From: Candidatus Melainabacteria bacterium
Lineage (GTDB): Bacteria; Cyanobacteriota; Vampirovibrionia; Vampirovibrionales; Vampirovibrionaceae
Assembly: GCA_902168245.1 (NCBI GenBank)
Contig: CABHPA010000141.1
Coordinates: 26,985-90,984, forward strand
DNA: 64,000 nucleotides
Reading direction: 5' to 3'
The notes beneath the pieces are model-generated. The model did not search any database and was not told where the DNA came from. It worked only from the letters and a program-made list of their open reading frames with translations. This document shows positions 18,901-27,365 of this stretch, in pieces. Every line of letters starts with the position of its first letter. Within the stretch, counting starts at the first letter, position 1. The position numbers and the translations under genes were made by a program.

Positions 18901-19656
18901 CCGATCCACCTCGGCCCGCACCAAAAGCCAAGCCCACAGGGTACCCACGATACACCACAGCACCAGCGCCACTGAAAAAATGGGCCATAACCGCTGACGA
19001 CGCTCAAAATAAAGGTAGTTTTCCTGGTTGCGATCCGGTTGATAGATGGTCAGCAACAGTCCGCCCACCATCATGACCCCCATGCTGTCCCCGAACCACC
19101 AGGTCGTCCAGGTATCCAGCACGGCGGAGTACGGAATGGCCCCTCCCGCCAGCAGGCTGCCTACCCCAAAGCTGGCCGCCAGCAGGCAGGCCAGCGGCCC
19201 GGCCAGCAAAAGGCTTTTCAGCACGGCATCCATCCGCCAGCCGGTTTGTTTGTAAACGCCGCAGCAACGAACCAGCCACGCGCCCAGAAGCCCCTGCAAG
19301 GTAGATCCAGTGGCGATGCCCACGCAAACCAGCATCGCCGTTGGGCTGAGGGTATGCGACTGCTGGTAGAAAAACCAGTTGTTAAACAGGAACGAACCCA
19401 GCCAGATGGCCGGAAAATACCGATAACCCAACACCAGCGCAATGCCCAGCGCGATGCCCGCAGGCGGCCAGAATACCGCCACGTTTCCCGGCGGGATGGC
19501 TATCAGCTTGCCGATGAGCGCGCCAGCCACCATTAGCAGGGCAAGCCCCGAAACCAGCAGCGGATATCTCAACAAGCCGTGTTTTTCGCTGGCCCTACGG
19601 GCCTGATGCATGTGAGGCATACAACACTTTGAACCTGAACAGCAATGCGGCTTCAT
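15934..19656 (-). CDS. hybrid sensor histidine kinase (MASE1-CHASE-PAS-HisKA-HATPase-REC-REC)
   Basis: 1240 residues. Residues ~28-245 form a MASE1 membrane-sensor domain ([19 protein letters not shown]). Residues ~255-500 form a periplasmic CHASE domain ending at a helix near 525-545. A PAS fold lies at ~570-690 ([24 protein letters not shown]). HisKA has the phospho-acceptor His near 715 ([18 protein letters not shown]). The HATPase has the [10 protein letters not shown] N-box, DTGIGM and GGTGLGLS. Two receiver domains follow, with likely phospho-acceptor Asp near 1012 ([12 protein letters not shown]) and near 1156 ([13 protein letters not shown]). There is no output domain and no Hpt domain, so a phosphotransfer partner is encoded elsewhere. 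Its ligand is unknown. A 3' neighbour on the same strand is xdhA, 234 bases away. Confidence 0.93.
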   Translation of the reverse strand: [1240 protein letters not shown]

Positions 19657-19806
19657 TCCCTTATATCAAGAGACAAAGATCTCCCACATTCCAGTATATC
19701 GGATTTCAATCGGCAGAGGACAAGAAAGCCCCCTCCCATCAAACGCGACAGGGGTAACTTGAACGCCAGCAGTGGGAAGTAGGCCGGTTGACCGTTGCCA
19801 CCCCTG

Positions 19807-22800
19807 CTAGCCCGAAGCCCGGTTGAGATATTCCGGCCCCGAATCCTGTCGGTAGGGATGCTCCCCGGCGTAAAAATCCACCAGAACGCCCTGGTATTCC
19901 AGCAGGAGCTGGCGGCAGACAATTCCGCGCCTGCCAATTTCCAGGGCGATATCCTGGGCGCGCCACTGGGTCGCAATCACAATCACGTCCACGGGCTGCT
20001 CTTGCAGGGCTTGGGGAGAACGAATCAACTGGCCGGTTCCCGGCACGTAGGTACCCAGCTTGGCCGCGTCGGAATCGACCACCACCGGAAACCGGGCGGC
20101 ATCTACCCCGTAGCGGTTAATAAAGGTGGCCGCCTTGCCCGTACCGCCCCAAATGGCGATTTGATTCCCACTGGCAGCAAGCGCGTCCAGTTGTTCGCGC
20201 ATTTTAATGTCCACTTCCTGCGCCTTGGTGAAAAAGGCGATCGATTCGTTGGTGGTTTTGCGGCCCGCGTCATGAATACCCATGCGGGCATAGCCGTACA
20301 CCACCTCATCCTCGTAGCCGCGCGCCAGCACGTCCACGCGGGCATGGCTGCGGGTCAGCAACCGGCGCAGCGATTCGCTGGTAAAATGCGAATTGTGTTC
20401 GTAGAAAAAGTCCACGGTGCGCCCGCTCTCAAACACCCGATCGATGCAAGGCACTTCCAGAAACAGATCGGTTTGCAGCCCTTCCCATTCCGCCGAGAAC
20501 GACAACGCCTGAATGAAACCCAGCGGGTTTTCCAGATGCTCCAGCATGTGTCGACAGATAATCAGGTCGGGCTTGAACTGGCCCATGTGAACCGCCGGGT
20601 CGAACAGTTCCGGGTAAAACGCCACCAGCCCATCCGTGGTATCCAGCGCGCCGCTGGGATCAAAGGCAATGTAGCGTCCCTGCGGGCGAAGGGATGCGAT
20701 GGCCTTTAAAAAATGGCCGTCCCCGGCGCCGATTTCAATCACCACGGGCTTGGCGGGCAAGCGATCCAGAATGAGCCGATGAGTGATTTGCAAGTGATCC
20801 TGCCACAGCGCACCCTGGTTGTACATGAGGTTGGGCTTATCGCTGTAAGGCACATTGCTGTAACTGAAATCTTGGTTGTACACATGGCCGCAATCCACGC
20901 AGCGCACAAAATTCAGCGGCAGTTTTTCCATAGCCTGGGCCTGCTCGGCGCTTTTAGGCCAGGCCAGGGTGGTTAACGGCGCCTGACCGCCATGGTAGAA
21001 AGAGACCGCCACATGATGCCCGCAGGCCGGGCAAGGCGCTTGCTGCAACAGGTTTTTCAACGGCAATTTTTTCTCCCTCAGAAATGCGATGGGTTCGGGC
21101 ATAAGCGCCTCCTTTGAATTGGCCCCCTCAAGGGCTTGCAGGAAAAATGCCTCCAGTTCCCGAATCAGGGCTTGATCCTCGTACAGAACCGGGCAGTGCG
21201 TCAAAATCTGTTCATGGGCCTGCTGCCGCTCATGCGGGTTGATACCCAGGCGAACCGCCATGTTGATGTAATCCTCGGCGGAATTCGCAATGTATTGCGT
21301 GAGTTCCATTTTCCGGTAGCAACCCGCCGTAACCCGACTCCGCATAAACGCGCCGGGCCAGGTAATAATGGGAACGCCCAACGAAAACGCCTCGTAAGTG
21401 GTGTTGCCGCCACCAAAATGCAACGGGTCCAGCATCACGTCCGCGCAGGCCAGCAAGTCAAAAAACCGTTGGGAATCCAATCGAGGCAGTAGCAGCACCC
21501 GTTCCATGCAATCCGGCATGATCCGTTGCAGGCGTTGCAGCAATTGCAGGTTCACCTCACTGGCGTAATGGCTCAACAGTACCAGTACGCCTTGGGCGTC
21601 CCGCTCCAGAATGCCTTTGAGAATCCCATCAAAATCGGGATGAAACTTGAACAGCGATTGCGGACACAGGTACACGTGCGCCTCTTCCCCAATGCCGAAC
21701 GCCGCCCGATCAGCTTGAGGCGCAGCGGGCTTGGGCCGGTAATAATAAGTGGGCAGGTTCTCCAGGCAGATTAACCGCTCGCTGTAATCGGCCTGCGAAC
21801 CCTCCGGTTCAATCAACCGGCTGGACAAAAAATAATCCATAGTTGAAAGCCCGGTAGTAACCGGATGTCCCCAGGTCACGCACTGCACCTGGGCCAGTCT
21901 TATGGCGGCCAGGCAATAGGTGGTAATATTCATGCCGATATCGGCGTACAACAGAAGATCCGGCGCGGCCTCGGCAATCATGCGGGCGGCGGCCTCAATA
22001 TTGTCGGAAGGCAAAATGACGAAGCGATCGTCGGGCTGTTCGGAGCCGTCCGGCAAATAGGCGTATTCCCGGCCCACCGAAAAGGCGATCACCTCAAACC
22101 GCTCGCGCGAAAGGTGCTGGATAATGCCCTGCATAAACTTGCCCACCGTGTGGGACGGGGTCAGATAGCGGGAAACAATGCCAATTCTGGGCTTGGCATT
22201 GGTTGTTTCCGGCAGGACGGGGGCAGGTGGTAACAACTTTTTCACGATTTCGCCCACTTGGGTCAGCAAGGCGCGATCGGGAAGCGCCTGGTACGCCAGA
22301 TAAAACGTGCCGCCATGCAAAGCCAGCGAGGAATCTGGTTGAAGATGCCTTTGGCTCAATACGTTAATTTGAGTTTCCACTCGCTCGCGCCAGTCCGCAA
22401 TCTCCTGGGTGGACTGGTACACAATCGGCAGGGTCAGCGCCTTGCTGAGCAGCAGGCTAAGATCATCCGGATTCAAGGCCAACTGGCGATCGTAAATCTC
22501 GATCGCTTCATCGGTTTTGCACTGTTGCCGGTAAATCTGGGAAAGGGCCAGCAGCGCGGGCCGGTAATCGGGCTTGAGTTTCAGTACATACTCATAACAT
22601 TCCACCGCCTGCTCGAATACCCGCAGCTTCTTGTATAACTCGCCCAGATGAAACAGGTTTTCCAGGTTCTCTTGCGGCGACGCGGCGGATTGCAAGGCCA
22701 GCGCGTAATATTGCAGCGCTTCCTGGTATTGCCCCAGGGCGGAAAACGAACGGGCCAACACGCCATAAATTTTTGGCTGGTTTGGGTTTAAAGCAAGGCT

Positions 22801-23055
22801 TTTTTGATACCACTCTACGGCAAGTTGCGGCTGGCCTGCCTGTCGGTAAGCATTGGCCAGATGGAAGCAGGCATCCGGGTCATCCGGCTGCCTGGCCGCT
22901 AAACGCCGATAATGGGCAATGGAGGCTTCCAGGGCGGCAATTTCCGCAGCGGCTTTTGAAGCGGGCGGCGAAAAACCCTGAAACGGGACGCCCGGTTCAG
23001 TCCGGTGTCCCTGGGCATGGCTGGAAAGGGGATTCCCGAAGGCTGGGTGCGTCAT
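19807..23055 (-). CDS. TPR-GT41 glycosyltransferase fused to zinc-ribbon SAM methyltransferase
   Basis: 1082 residues with four parts. TPR repeats lie at ~45-210 (for example ACFHLANAYRQAGQPQLAVEWY). The GT41/SPINDLY-type catalytic domain lies at ~288-640 (QCVTWGHPVTTG, then HFGGGNTTYEAF and MRSRVTAGCYRKM). A zinc-ribbon is at ~674-725 (CPACGHH...CVDCGHVYNQDF). A class I methyltransferase lies at ~765-920 (VIEIGAGDGHFLKAI), followed by a Rossmann-like C-terminal region (IAIWGGTGKAATFI, near 985). The zinc-ribbon, methyltransferase and C-terminal module match sugar C-methyltransferases of the TylC3/NovU type. One chain may thus methylate a nucleotide sugar or a glycan and transfer it. The GT41 half is paralogous to the gene at the start of the window. 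Confidence 0.88.
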   Translation of the reverse strand: MTHPAFGNPLSSHAQGHRTEPGVPFQGFSPPASKAAAEIAALEASIAHYRRLAARQPDDPDACFHLANAYRQAGQPQLAVEWYQKSLALNPNQPKIYGVLARSFSALGQYQEALQYYALALQSAASPQENLENLFHLGELYKKLRVFEQAVECYEYVLKLKPDYRPALLALSQIYRQQCKTDEAIEIYDRQLALNPDDLSLLLSKALTLPIVYQSTQEIADWRERVETQINVLSQRHLQPDSSLALHGGTFYLAYQALPDRALLTQVGEIVKKLLPPAPVLPETTNAKPRIGIVSRYLTPSHTVGKFMQGIIQHLSRERFEVIAFSVGREYAYLPDGSEQPDDRFVILPSDNIEAAARMIAEAAPDLLLYADIGMNITTYCLAAIRLAQVQCVTWGHPVTTGLSTMDYFLSSRLIEPEGSQADYSERLICLENLPTYYYRPKPAAPQADRAAFGIGEEAHVYLCPQSLFKFHPDFDGILKGILERDAQGVLVLLSHYASEVNLQLLQRLQRIMPDCMERVLLLPRLDSQRFFDLLACADVMLDPLHFGGGNTTYEAFSLGVPIITWPGAFMRSRVTAGCYRKMELTQYIANSAEDYINMAVRLGINPHERQQAHEQILTHCPVLYEDQALIRELEAFFLQALEGANSKEALMPEPIAFLREKKLPLKNLLQQAPCPACGHHVAVSFYHGGQAPLTTLAWPKSAEQAQAMEKLPLNFVRCVDCGHVYNQDFSYSNVPYSDKPNLMYNQGALWQDHLQITHRLILDRLPAKPVVIEIGAGDGHFLKAIASLRPQGRYIAFDPSGALDTTDGLVAFYPELFDPAVHMGQFKPDLIICRHMLEHLENPLGFIQALSFSAEWEGLQTDLFLEVPCIDRVFESGRTVDFFYEHNSHFTSESLRRLLTRSHARVDVLARGYEDEVVYGYARMGIHDAGRKTTNESIAFFTKAQEVDIKMREQLDALAASGNQIAIWGGTGKAATFINRYGVDAARFPVVVDSDAAKLGTYVPGTGQLIRSPQALQEQPVDVIVIATQWRAQDIALEIGRRGIVCRQLLLEYQGVLVDFYAGEHPYRQDSGPEYLNRASG

Positions 23056-23186
23056 CTGGCAAATCCGCTACCGCATCGGCAGAAATTGAGGAACTCCCTT
23101 TCATGGAACCAGCTTTTGCGTCCAACCGCCTGCTGCAAATGGTGGACTTCACGCTTGGCTGGAAGCGATTTTGCGAGATCAGGCGC

Positions 23187-23996
23187 TTAAAACACAACTA
23201 CCAGCTTAAAGGCCGCCAGCAACAACACAAATGCCAGTAAGCGCCTCAGGGTCAGGCTGGAAAAACGAGTGGCCCCCAGATACGCGCCCAGCCACCCGCC
23301 CACGGCGGCGGCGGCCAGCAAAGGCAACAGGTTGCCCACCACCAGGTTGTGGCTGACGAAACGTCCCAGCAAACCCGAAATGGCGTTAACCACGATAAAC
23401 AGGGCCGCCGTGGCGGAAGTTTTCCGCACATCCGCCCAGCGCATCAACAGCATTAACGGACTCAGGAAAATACCGCCCCCCACGCCCACCATGCCGGATA
23501 ACAGGCCAATGCCCGCACCGGCGGGAAGCGATGCTGTGAACGGCACTTTCCGTCCCTGGCTCAAGGCGTCCTGACCCAAGGTATCTTCGGTCGGCTTGCC
23601 GGGCGACCAGGATAGCCGGATGGCCGCAAACAACAACGTCAATGCCAGCAGCAGGGAATAGGCATGCGGCGGGATTTTCATCAGCCCTCCCACGAAGGCC
23701 GCTGGAATAGAGGCGAGCATAAACGGCCAGGTCAGCGCCCAGGAAAAATGTCGGCTTCGGAAATAAGCGTAAAACGACAGGCCCGCGACCAGAATATTCA
23801 GAATCAGGGCGGTGCTGACCATTTCCGGGCGGGAAAAACCGAAAAACGACAACACGGCCAGGTAGCCGGACGCGCCGCCATGCCCCACTGATGCGTACAA
23901 AAAAGCCACCACAAACACCAGCAGCGCAATCAGCGCCGTATCTGGGGAAAGGCTGGAAACCGGCGGAACGGCCAATAACACGTCAGTCAAAAGCAC
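23187..23996 (-). CDS. TSUP (TauE/SafE) family membrane carrier
   Basis: About 269 residues. I favour the GTG at 23996, preceded by CTGGAG; a TTG at 24026 is also open. Both lie inside the end of moeA, so translation is coupled. Seven or eight hydrophobic helices are seen with the TSUP features FLYASVGHGGASGYLA near the N-terminus and GMVGVGGGIFLSPLML in the second half. The family exports or imports sulfite, sulfonates and other anions. Being the last gene of a molybdenum-cofactor operon, it might move sulfur compounds or an oxyanion related to cofactor synthesis; that is inference. Confidence 0.88.
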   Translation of the reverse strand: MLLTDVLLAVPPVSSLSPDTALIALLVFVVAFLYASVGHGGASGYLAVLSFFGFSRPEMVSTALILNILVAGLSFYAYFRSRHFSWALTWPFMLASIPAAFVGGLMKIPPHAYSLLLALTLLFAAIRLSWSPGKPTEDTLGQDALSQGRKVPFTASLPAGAGIGLLSGMVGVGGGIFLSPLMLLMRWADVRKTSATAALFIVVNAISGLLGRFVSHNLVVGNLLPLLAAAAVGGWLGAYLGATRFSSLTLRRLLAFVLLLAAFKLVVVF

Positions 23997-25215
23997 GGGG
24001 CATCCACTCCAGTAAGTCAATGTCAACCAGTTGCCCGGCCTTCAGGTATTCCGCGTCCACCGGAAAATCAATCAGACAATTGGCCACAGCCAGCCCACCC
24101 AGCATGTGGGAATCCTGACCCACCGAGGGAGTTACCGTAAAATCAGCACCGTTCGTCGTCAAATGGGCGCGCACAAATTCCTGTCGGCCCGCTCTTTTTC
24201 GCAAATCCCGCGTCAGGCTAGCACGCATGCGGGCTGGCTCCGTCCGGGGATAACCCAGCATTTTTAGCAAGGCAGGCTGCACCAGTTGATGATACGTGAC
24301 CAATGCGGACACCGGATTACCTGGCAGGCCGAACACCAGTTTTTTTCCGGTTTTGCCAAAGTACACCGGCTTGCCCGGCTTGATGGCAATGCGCCAGAAC
24401 AGGGTCTCAATGCCCAGTTGCTCGGCCACGTCCTTCACAAAATCGAACTCGCCCACCGAAATACCGCCCAGGGATATCACCACGTCGTTTTCTTTTAACG
24501 CCTTCTGAAAGGCCCGCAAGGTGGCTTTTCGCTCATCGCGGACGGAATACACCCGCGCGGCATCCAGGCCAACCGCTTGCAAGGCGGCGGACAGCGCATA
24601 CGTGTTGGAATCATAAATTTGCCCGCCTGCCAAGGGCTTGCCCGGCTGAACCAACTCGTTCCCGGTGCTGATCAGGCCCACCTTCGGCTTGCGGTACACC
24701 TTGGCGACCGCCTGGCCCAGGTTGGCCAGCAGGCCAATCACTGGCGGGGTAATTACCGTCCCGGCGGGAATGATGGATTGGCCCTTTTTAAACTCTTCCC
24801 CTTTCAGGCGAATATGCTCGCCGGGCTGGGCCGCCCGGAAAAACCGCACCATACCATCCGCGCCCTGCTCGGTGAATTCCTGCATGACCACTGCTTCCAC
24901 GCTGGCCGGAACCGGCGCGCCGGTGAGGATTTTGACCGTTTCCCCGTCACGAATGGAAACTTTGCCCGAAGCGCCCGCCTGAATGGTATCCACCATTTGG
25001 AGCGTCACCGGCTTTTCCGGAGAGGCGGTCTGCAAGTCCGCAACTTTTACCCCGAAACCGTCCACCGCGGAATTGTTGAACCGGGGCAGATCAAAGGCGG
25101 CATACACCGTTTCAGCTAAAACCAGTCCCCGCAAAGTCCGAAGCGATCGACGCACAATGCCCAGGGGCTTGGCGTTTTCAAGGATGACCCGCCGGGCCTC
25201 TTCAAACGGGATCAT
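23983..25215 (-). CDS. moeA: molybdopterin molybdenumtransferase MoeA
   Basis: 410 residues. MoeA inserts molybdate into adenylylated molybdopterin. Seen are the N-terminal PFEEARRVIL, the DLPRFNNSAVDGFGV motif, ILTGAPVPASVEAVVMQE, the MPT-binding domain with GLISTGNELVQPG and YDSNTYAL, and the C-terminal GLPGNPVSALVTYHQLV. The start ATG overlaps the moaC-moaB stop as ATGA, the tightest form of translational coupling. Confidence 0.95.
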   Translation of the reverse strand: MIPFEEARRVILENAKPLGIVRRSLRTLRGLVLAETVYAAFDLPRFNNSAVDGFGVKVADLQTASPEKPVTLQMVDTIQAGASGKVSIRDGETVKILTGAPVPASVEAVVMQEFTEQGADGMVRFFRAAQPGEHIRLKGEEFKKGQSIIPAGTVITPPVIGLLANLGQAVAKVYRKPKVGLISTGNELVQPGKPLAGGQIYDSNTYALSAALQAVGLDAARVYSVRDERKATLRAFQKALKENDVVISLGGISVGEFDFVKDVAEQLGIETLFWRIAIKPGKPVYFGKTGKKLVFGLPGNPVSALVTYHQLVQPALLKMLGYPRTEPARMRASLTRDLRKRAGRQEFVRAHLTTNGADFTVTPSVGQDSHMLGGLAVANCLIDFPVDAEYLKAGQLVDIDLLEWMPRAFD

Positions 25216-26234
25216 AGCCGGTAATCCGGCGTATCCGGACTACGATATCGGTGTCGTTCAATGTCGGAGGAATGGGCGTCCGGCGCTTTAGGCTGTACCG
25301 AACCAGGCGGTTGTGGGGGATGCCCACCGCCCCGCAAAATCTTGAACGCATGCAGCACAAACGGAAACAGCGCCTCCAGGGACTCTTTTACCCCGTTTTT
25401 GGAACCCGGCAAATTAATGATGAGCGTTTTACCGCGCAATCCGGCGACCCCACGCGATAGCATGGAATAGGGTGTCCGCTCCTGTCCGTAATCTCGCAGG
25501 GCTTCGGCAATGCCCGGCACTTCACGATCGATAACGGCTTTCATGGCTTCCGGCGTGTTATCACGAGGGCTTAGGCCCGTTCCTCCGGTGGTGATCACCA
25601 GATCCATCTGCTGCTCATCGGCATAGGAAACCAGCAAAGCTTGAATACGGGCCGCATCATCGGGAATCACCTGATATTCGACAACTTCCACGCCTTCCTG
25701 CTTCAGGCGCTCCACAATCAACCGACCGGACAAATCATCTTTGCGACCGGCGGCGATCGAATCGGACAGCACCACCACCGCCGTTCTCAGCGATTTGCGA
25801 ATCTGATCGTGACCAGCCTTAAAATCGGACTTGCCGCCTTTTTTGGACAACAGGCGAATCCGCCCGATTTCCATGTCCTCATCCAACATTTTCAGCATGT
25901 CGTACAGGGTCAGCACCGCAGCGGAAGCCCCGGTCAGCGCCTCCATTTCCACCCCAGTCTTGTAGATGGCCTTCACCGTCACATGCACTTCAATAAAATG
26001 ATCGTGTAACTGGATGTCCACCCCCACGAATTCCACCAGCATGGGGTGGCAGTAGGGAATAATCTGGCTGCAATTTTTAGCGGCCTGAATCGCGGCCACT
26101 TTCGCCACCGGAAGCGGATCTCCCTTGGGTATCGCATGCTCGCGAATGGCCATGATGGTTTCAGGCGAGGCTTTCAGAATCGCCTGGGCCGTGGCCACCC
26201 GCAGAGTTTTAATTTTGTCGGAGATATCTCTCAT
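25212..26234 (-). CDS. moaCB: bifunctional MoaC-MoaB/MogA fusion
   Basis: 340 residues. Residues ~1-150 are MoaC, cyclic pyranopterin monophosphate synthase: RVATAQAILKASPETIM, AAIQAAKNCSQIIPYCHPM, then KTGVEMEALTGASAAVLTLYDM with the conserved active-site KTGVEMEAL. Residues ~165-315 are a MoaB/MogA molybdopterin adenylyltransferase domain: VVVLSDSIAAGRKDDLSG, then TTGGTGLSPRDNTPEA and LIINLPGSKNGVKE. The two activities act at an early and a late step of the pathway. Such fusions are known in several phyla. A proline-rich tail closes the protein. Confidence 0.94.
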   Translation of the reverse strand: MRDISDKIKTLRVATAQAILKASPETIMAIREHAIPKGDPLPVAKVAAIQAAKNCSQIIPYCHPMLVEFVGVDIQLHDHFIEVHVTVKAIYKTGVEMEALTGASAAVLTLYDMLKMLDEDMEIGRIRLLSKKGGKSDFKAGHDQIRKSLRTAVVVLSDSIAAGRKDDLSGRLIVERLKQEGVEVVEYQVIPDDAARIQALLVSYADEQQMDLVITTGGTGLSPRDNTPEAMKAVIDREVPGIAEALRDYGQERTPYSMLSRGVAGLRGKTLIINLPGSKNGVKESLEALFPFVLHAFKILRGGGHPPQPPGSVQPKAPDAHSSDIERHRYRSPDTPDYRL

Positions 26235-26282
26235 TGTGACGAATCCAGTCTCAAGGGCCGAAAAAACTGTAAAGCAGGGAAT

Positions 26283-27365
26283 TTAACCCCCGATCTCAAT
26301 CATAGCCCGATTTTCAACCTGCAACAACTCTTCCATGGGTGGGTGGGCCTCCTGCTTTTGCAATACCGCAGACGCCACCAGCCGCTCCAGTTCCGTATCA
26401 TCCACGCCCCGGCGCAGCGAATCCCGAATGCCCACTTCCGCCGGATGGAACAGGCAGGATTTGATCTGCCCGTCGGCAGTTAACCGAAGCCGGTTGCAGG
26501 CGCCGCAAAAACTGTCGGTCATGGAGCTAATAAAACTCACCGTCCCCGGATAATTCGCCCCCGAATAGTCCTCCAGGGAAAAGTCCTTGGCCACCGCGCC
26601 AAATTCCGGCGCTATCGGGTTCAGGCGGTAACGGCTTTCTATCCTCTGCTTCATGGCCGCAAACGGGAACACCGCCGCCTGGCTCCACGAATTGCTTTTA
26701 AAGGGCATATATTCAATGAAACGCACGTTCATGGGCCTGTCTTTCACAAAGTCCACAAAATCCAGAATCTCATCCTCGTTCACGCCAGACATCGCCACCA
26801 CGTTCAGCTTAATGCTGTCAAAACCCGTCGTCAGCGCCTCTTCGATACCGGACATCACCGCGTCGAAATAATCCCGCTTGGCGATTTGCATAAACCGCTC
26901 AGGCCGCAGGGTATCCAGGCTGATGTTCAGCGCGCTCAGCCCGGCCTCCCGCAAACGGGCCGTCTGGCCGTTCAACAGAATTCCATTGGTGGTCATGGCG
27001 ATGGTTTTCAATCCTCCCAACCCGGCCAACTGCTCAATCAACACGTCCAGGTTACGCCGTGCCAGGGGTTCCCCGCCGGTAAGCCGGATTTTATCGATGC
27101 CCATATCCACCAGCACACGGGCCACCCGCAGGATTTCCTCAAAAGAGAGCAGCTCGTCCCGCTGCTTCCAGTCGATGCCCTCCGGCGGCATGCAGTAACT
27201 ACAGCGCAAATTGCAGCGATCCGTCACCGAAATGCGGAGGTAAGTATGCGCCCGCCCGAAACGATCCACCAGCCGGTTGAGTTTTAGACCGTCGTTTCGC
27301 GACATCGGGGCTTTAAAAGGAACGATTGGCGAGCGTCCCGCTGAGAATTCCTCAATGGCTGACAT
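26283..27365 (-). CDS. moaA: GTP 3',8-cyclase MoaA
   Basis: 360 residues. Radical-SAM enzyme for the first step of molybdenum-cofactor synthesis. The SAM-binding cluster is RISVTDRCNLRCSYCMPPEG. It is followed by IRLTGGEPLARRNLDVLI, TMTTNGILL and the C-terminal second-cluster region FCGACNRLRLTADGQIKSCLF. The C-terminus is unusual: MoaA normally ends in a conserved GG, and here the last residues are MIEIGG, so the GG is present. The ATG at 27365 overlaps the upstream gene by 14 bases; an internal ATG at 27305 is an alternative start. Confidence 0.95.
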   Translation of the reverse strand: MSAIEEFSAGRSPIVPFKAPMSRNDGLKLNRLVDRFGRAHTYLRISVTDRCNLRCSYCMPPEGIDWKQRDELLSFEEILRVARVLVDMGIDKIRLTGGEPLARRNLDVLIEQLAGLGGLKTIAMTTNGILLNGQTARLREAGLSALNISLDTLRPERFMQIAKRDYFDAVMSGIEEALTTGFDSIKLNVVAMSGVNEDEILDFVDFVKDRPMNVRFIEYMPFKSNSWSQAAVFPFAAMKQRIESRYRLNPIAPEFGAVAKDFSLEDYSGANYPGTVSFISSMTDSFCGACNRLRLTADGQIKSCLFHPAEVGIRDSLRRGVDDTELERLVASAVLQKQEAHPPMEELLQVENRAMIEIGG

